A DNA stretch of 6,249 nucleotides from Thermomicrobiaceae bacterium (GTDB taxonomy: Bacteria > Chloroflexota > Chloroflexia > Thermomicrobiales > Thermomicrobiaceae), in assembly GCA_007122555.1 (NCBI GenBank), contig SKTL01000357.1, positions 1 to 6,249 of the forward strand, given 5' to 3'. Below are positions 4,643 to 6,249 of this stretch, one piece after another. The first letter of the stretch is position 1; each line of letters begins with the position of its first letter. Under the pieces are notes generated by a model. The model was given only the letters and a program-made list of their open reading frames with translations. It ran no database searches and was not told where the DNA came from. The position numbers and the translations under genes were made by a program.

Positions 4643-6187
4643 ATGACCTGGAAGGAAAATATGGAACGTTTGATTTCGTTCGACGTGGTTATCGCTGGCG
4701 GCGGAACGTCCGGTTCCGCACTGGCGGGATTGCTTGCGGGCGAACATGGATTGAAGGTCTGTCTCATCGAGGCCGGACCCGACTACGGAAGTCTTGAGTC
4801 CGGCGACTGGCCGCCGGAGCTTCTGAACGCGGCCACGATCCCCGACGATTCTCATGCCTGGGGATATTCCGGAGTGGCGCATCCGTCGCAGTCGAAACCA
4901 ACTTCGTTCGACCGCGCCAGGGTCATCGGCGGGTGCTCATCTCACAACGGGTGCATCGCGCTGCTCGGGCATTACCGCGATTACGACCACTGGGTGAATG
5001 TGGGCAATCCCGGCTGGGCGTTCGGATCGGTTCGGCCGTCGTACTTGCGAGCGATGGAGCGACTGCGCGTTCGCCAACCCGACGACGAAGAGATCACGCC
5101 GTTTCAGGCGATCTTTCTCAACGGAGCAATTCAGTCCGGCATTCCCCACGTTGAGGATCTGAATCATTCCGGGGAACCCCGGGCAGTCGCTGCGGCGCCA
5201 GTAAACATCGCCGATGGGGTGAGATGGAATGCAGCTCTGGCCTACCTGACCGAAGAGGTCAGGAATTCCGGTCGATTGATGATTCTCGATAACACGATGG
5301 TCGATAGGATCCTCTTTCGGAACAAGCGACCGACCGGGGTGGTGATTCACCGGGATGGCGCCGAGCAGACGATCAAGTGTCCCCGCGTCGTCGTTTCCGC
5401 CGGCGCATACGGATCGCCTGGGATTCTCGAGCGCTCCGGCATCGGGGATCCGGCGATATTGAACTCGCTTCACATTGAGCTGATCCATGAACTGTCGGGG
5501 GTTGGCGAATCGTTGACTGATCACCCGGCCGTCACGTTGCGCTATCGCGGGAGCGACGAGCTCAATCAGGAGATGTCAGCATTGCGGGCATCGGGCTGGT
5601 GTCCCGATGAGCAGGTACTGGCCAAGGCGGTAAGCTCGCAGTGTGAAGACGCGTTCGACCTGCATATCTATGCTGTCAGCGGATTTGATGAGGATGCCGG
5701 AACCTGGGAATACAGTATCTACGTATCCAGCGTCTTCCCGACGTCACGCGGCTCGGTTCATATCGCCTCTCCTGATCCGGCGGATCCGCCCGTGATCGAT
5801 CACGGGTTTCTGAGCAACCCGGATGAGCACGACCTGGCGGTCCTGCTGGACGGCGTTCGGCAAGCGCGCCGCATCATGCAACCGGCGATCGACGCTGGGC
5901 TGCTGGTCGAGGAGCAGTCTCCAGGCGCCGACGTCGACACCGCTGACAAGCTTCGCGCGTTCATCGAGAACAATGTCGGGATCTACTATCATCCGGCGAG
6001 CAGTTGCCGGATGGGGCCATCGACATCGGAAACCAGTGTTGTGGACAGCCTGGGACGGGTCCACGGGCTGCATGATCTCCGGGTTTGTGACACATCAATA
6101 TTTCCAGTACTGATGCGTGCGAATACGAATCTGCCGGCGGTGATGGTTGCCGAGCACCTGGCGCCCTCGATTGCCGCTGGTCGATAG
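4643..6187 (+). CDS. GMC-family FAD-dependent oxidoreductase, choline oxidase-like, 514 aa
   Basis: GMC flavoenzymes oxidise alcohols to aldehydes or acids. Landmarks: the FAD loop GGGTSG (19-24) with ribose-binding E43, RVIGGCSSHNGCIAL (93-107), the second GMC signature SAGAYGSPGILERSGIGD (252-269), GVGESLTDHP (286-295), the catalytic-His segment YYHPASSCRMG (448-458, H450) and NTNLPAVMVAEHLA (494-507), whose N496 matches the second active-site residue. GGCSSHN is the same as in Arthrobacter choline oxidase, where the His (His99; here H101) carries covalent FAD. That enzyme's Glu312, which contacts the choline trimethylammonium, corresponds to A296 here, so choline is an unlikely substrate. 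No signal peptide is seen. GGAGAG (4628-4633) lies 9 nt before the chosen ATG; an ATG at 4661, behind AAGGA with 4-nt spacing, would remove six residues. The next gene starts 15 bp downstream, suggesting an operon. Confidence 0.93.
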   Translation: MTWKENMERLISFDVVIAGGGTSGSALAGLLAGEHGLKVCLIEAGPDYGSLESGDWPPELLNAATIPDDSHAWGYSGVAHPSQSKPTSFDRARVIGGCSSHNGCIALLGHYRDYDHWVNVGNPGWAFGSVRPSYLRAMERLRVRQPDDEEITPFQAIFLNGAIQSGIPHVEDLNHSGEPRAVAAAPVNIADGVRWNAALAYLTEEVRNSGRLMILDNTMVDRILFRNKRPTGVVIHRDGAEQTIKCPRVVVSAGAYGSPGILERSGIGDPAILNSLHIELIHELSGVGESLTDHPAVTLRYRGSDELNQEMSALRASGWCPDEQVLAKAVSSQCEDAFDLHIYAVSGFDEDAGTWEYSIYVSSVFPTSRGSVHIASPDPADPPVIDHGFLSNPDEHDLAVLLDGVRQARRIMQPAIDAGLLVEEQSPGADVDTADKLRAFIENNVGIYYHPASSCRMGPSTSETSVVDSLGRVHGLHDLRVCDTSIFPVLMRANTNLPAVMVAEHLAPSIAAGR

Positions 6188-6194
6188 AAAGGGA
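6188..6194 (+). promoter_or_regulatory. Ribosome binding site supporting a TTG start
   Basis: AAAGGGA directly follows the GMC stop codon and sits 8 nt before TTG at 6203. No ATG or GTG in the right frame lies at a suitable distance, so this site is the main argument for the TTG start. Confidence 0.5.
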
Positions 6195-6202
6195 CATGCA
6201 CG

Positions 6203-6249
6203 TTGATTGAGCGTACGAGAGTCGCGATGATCGGAGCCGGCTCGATGGG
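6203..6249 (+). CDS. Rossmann-fold NAD(P)-dependent oxidoreductase, probably Gfo/Idh/MocA (N-terminus only)
   Basis: Fifteen complete codons read (M)IERTRVAMIGAGSMG before the window ends. RVAMIGAGSMG is a first beta strand plus GxGxxG nucleotide loop, typical of Gfo/Idh/MocA sugar or inositol dehydrogenases; a 3-hydroxyisobutyrate-dehydrogenase-like protein with GxGxMG is also possible. The likely start is TTG at 6203, with AAAGGGA (6188-6194) 8 nt upstream. The ATG at 6196 is in another frame and hits TGA within four codons, and the in-frame ATG at 6227 would cut off the beta strand. It begins 15 bp after the GMC stop, so the two are probably cotranscribed and may act on the same substrate. 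Confidence 0.6.
   Translation, partial: MIERTRVAMIGAGSM

Noticed and set aside
4937..5524. Minus-strand 195-residue open frame
   Set aside because: It is antisense to the GMC oxidoreductase and shows no motif of its own.

Overview
This is a 6.25 kb bacterial window, moderately GC-rich by eye, with compact gene packing and mostly clear Shine-Dalgarno starts (plus one GTG and one probable TTG). No marker gene fixes the taxon. The mix of a choline-oxidase-like GMC flavoprotein, a dimethylglycine-oxidase-like flavoprotein, an Ldh_2 dehydrogenase, a DUF4287/DUF5655 protein and a CCCCTCTCCCA/TGGGAGAGGGG palindromic repeat would suit a heterotroph such as a Chloroflexota (Thermomicrobia-like) bacterium. 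That assignment is a low-confidence guess.

Layout. From the left edge to about 4516 everything is on the minus strand. The left edge holds the first 95 codons of a DMG/sarcosine-dehydrogenase-like FAD enzyme (start at 287). Its 469-bp upstream gap (288-756) has no convincing gene but holds a promoter candidate and a small inverted repeat. Next comes a two-gene minus-strand unit: an Ldh_2 family NAD(P)-dependent dehydrogenase (1351-2478) followed after 17 bp by a DUF4287/DUF5655 protein (757-1332). Upstream of it (2479-2684) are an extended -10 candidate and a 20-bp near-perfect palindrome. A second minus-strand unit makes or attaches deoxyhexose: dTDP-4-dehydrorhamnose reductase (3668-4516), overlapping by GTGA a family 2 glycosyltransferase (2685-3671) whose last dozen residues are encoded by the palindromic repeat. 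A 126-bp divergent region (4517-4642) separates this from a plus-strand unit: a GMC oxidoreductase (4643-6187) and, 15 bp later, the first 15 codons of a Rossmann-fold NAD(P) oxidoreductase, probably Gfo/Idh/MocA.

How the genes may fit together. The rhamnose reductase and glycosyltransferase are a plausible functional pair for a cell-surface glycan. The GMC enzyme carries the exact motif around the covalent FAD histidine of choline oxidase, and the left-edge enzyme belongs to the dimethylglycine/sarcosine oxidation family, so choline/betaine catabolism comes to mind. However, the GMC enzyme lacks the glutamate that holds the trimethylammonium group, so its substrate is more likely another alcohol. 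I see no mobile-element gene, CRISPR array, tRNA or rRNA, and no clear sign of an entirely new system. The most unusual points are the repeat-encoded glycosyltransferase tail and the flavin-site signatures.
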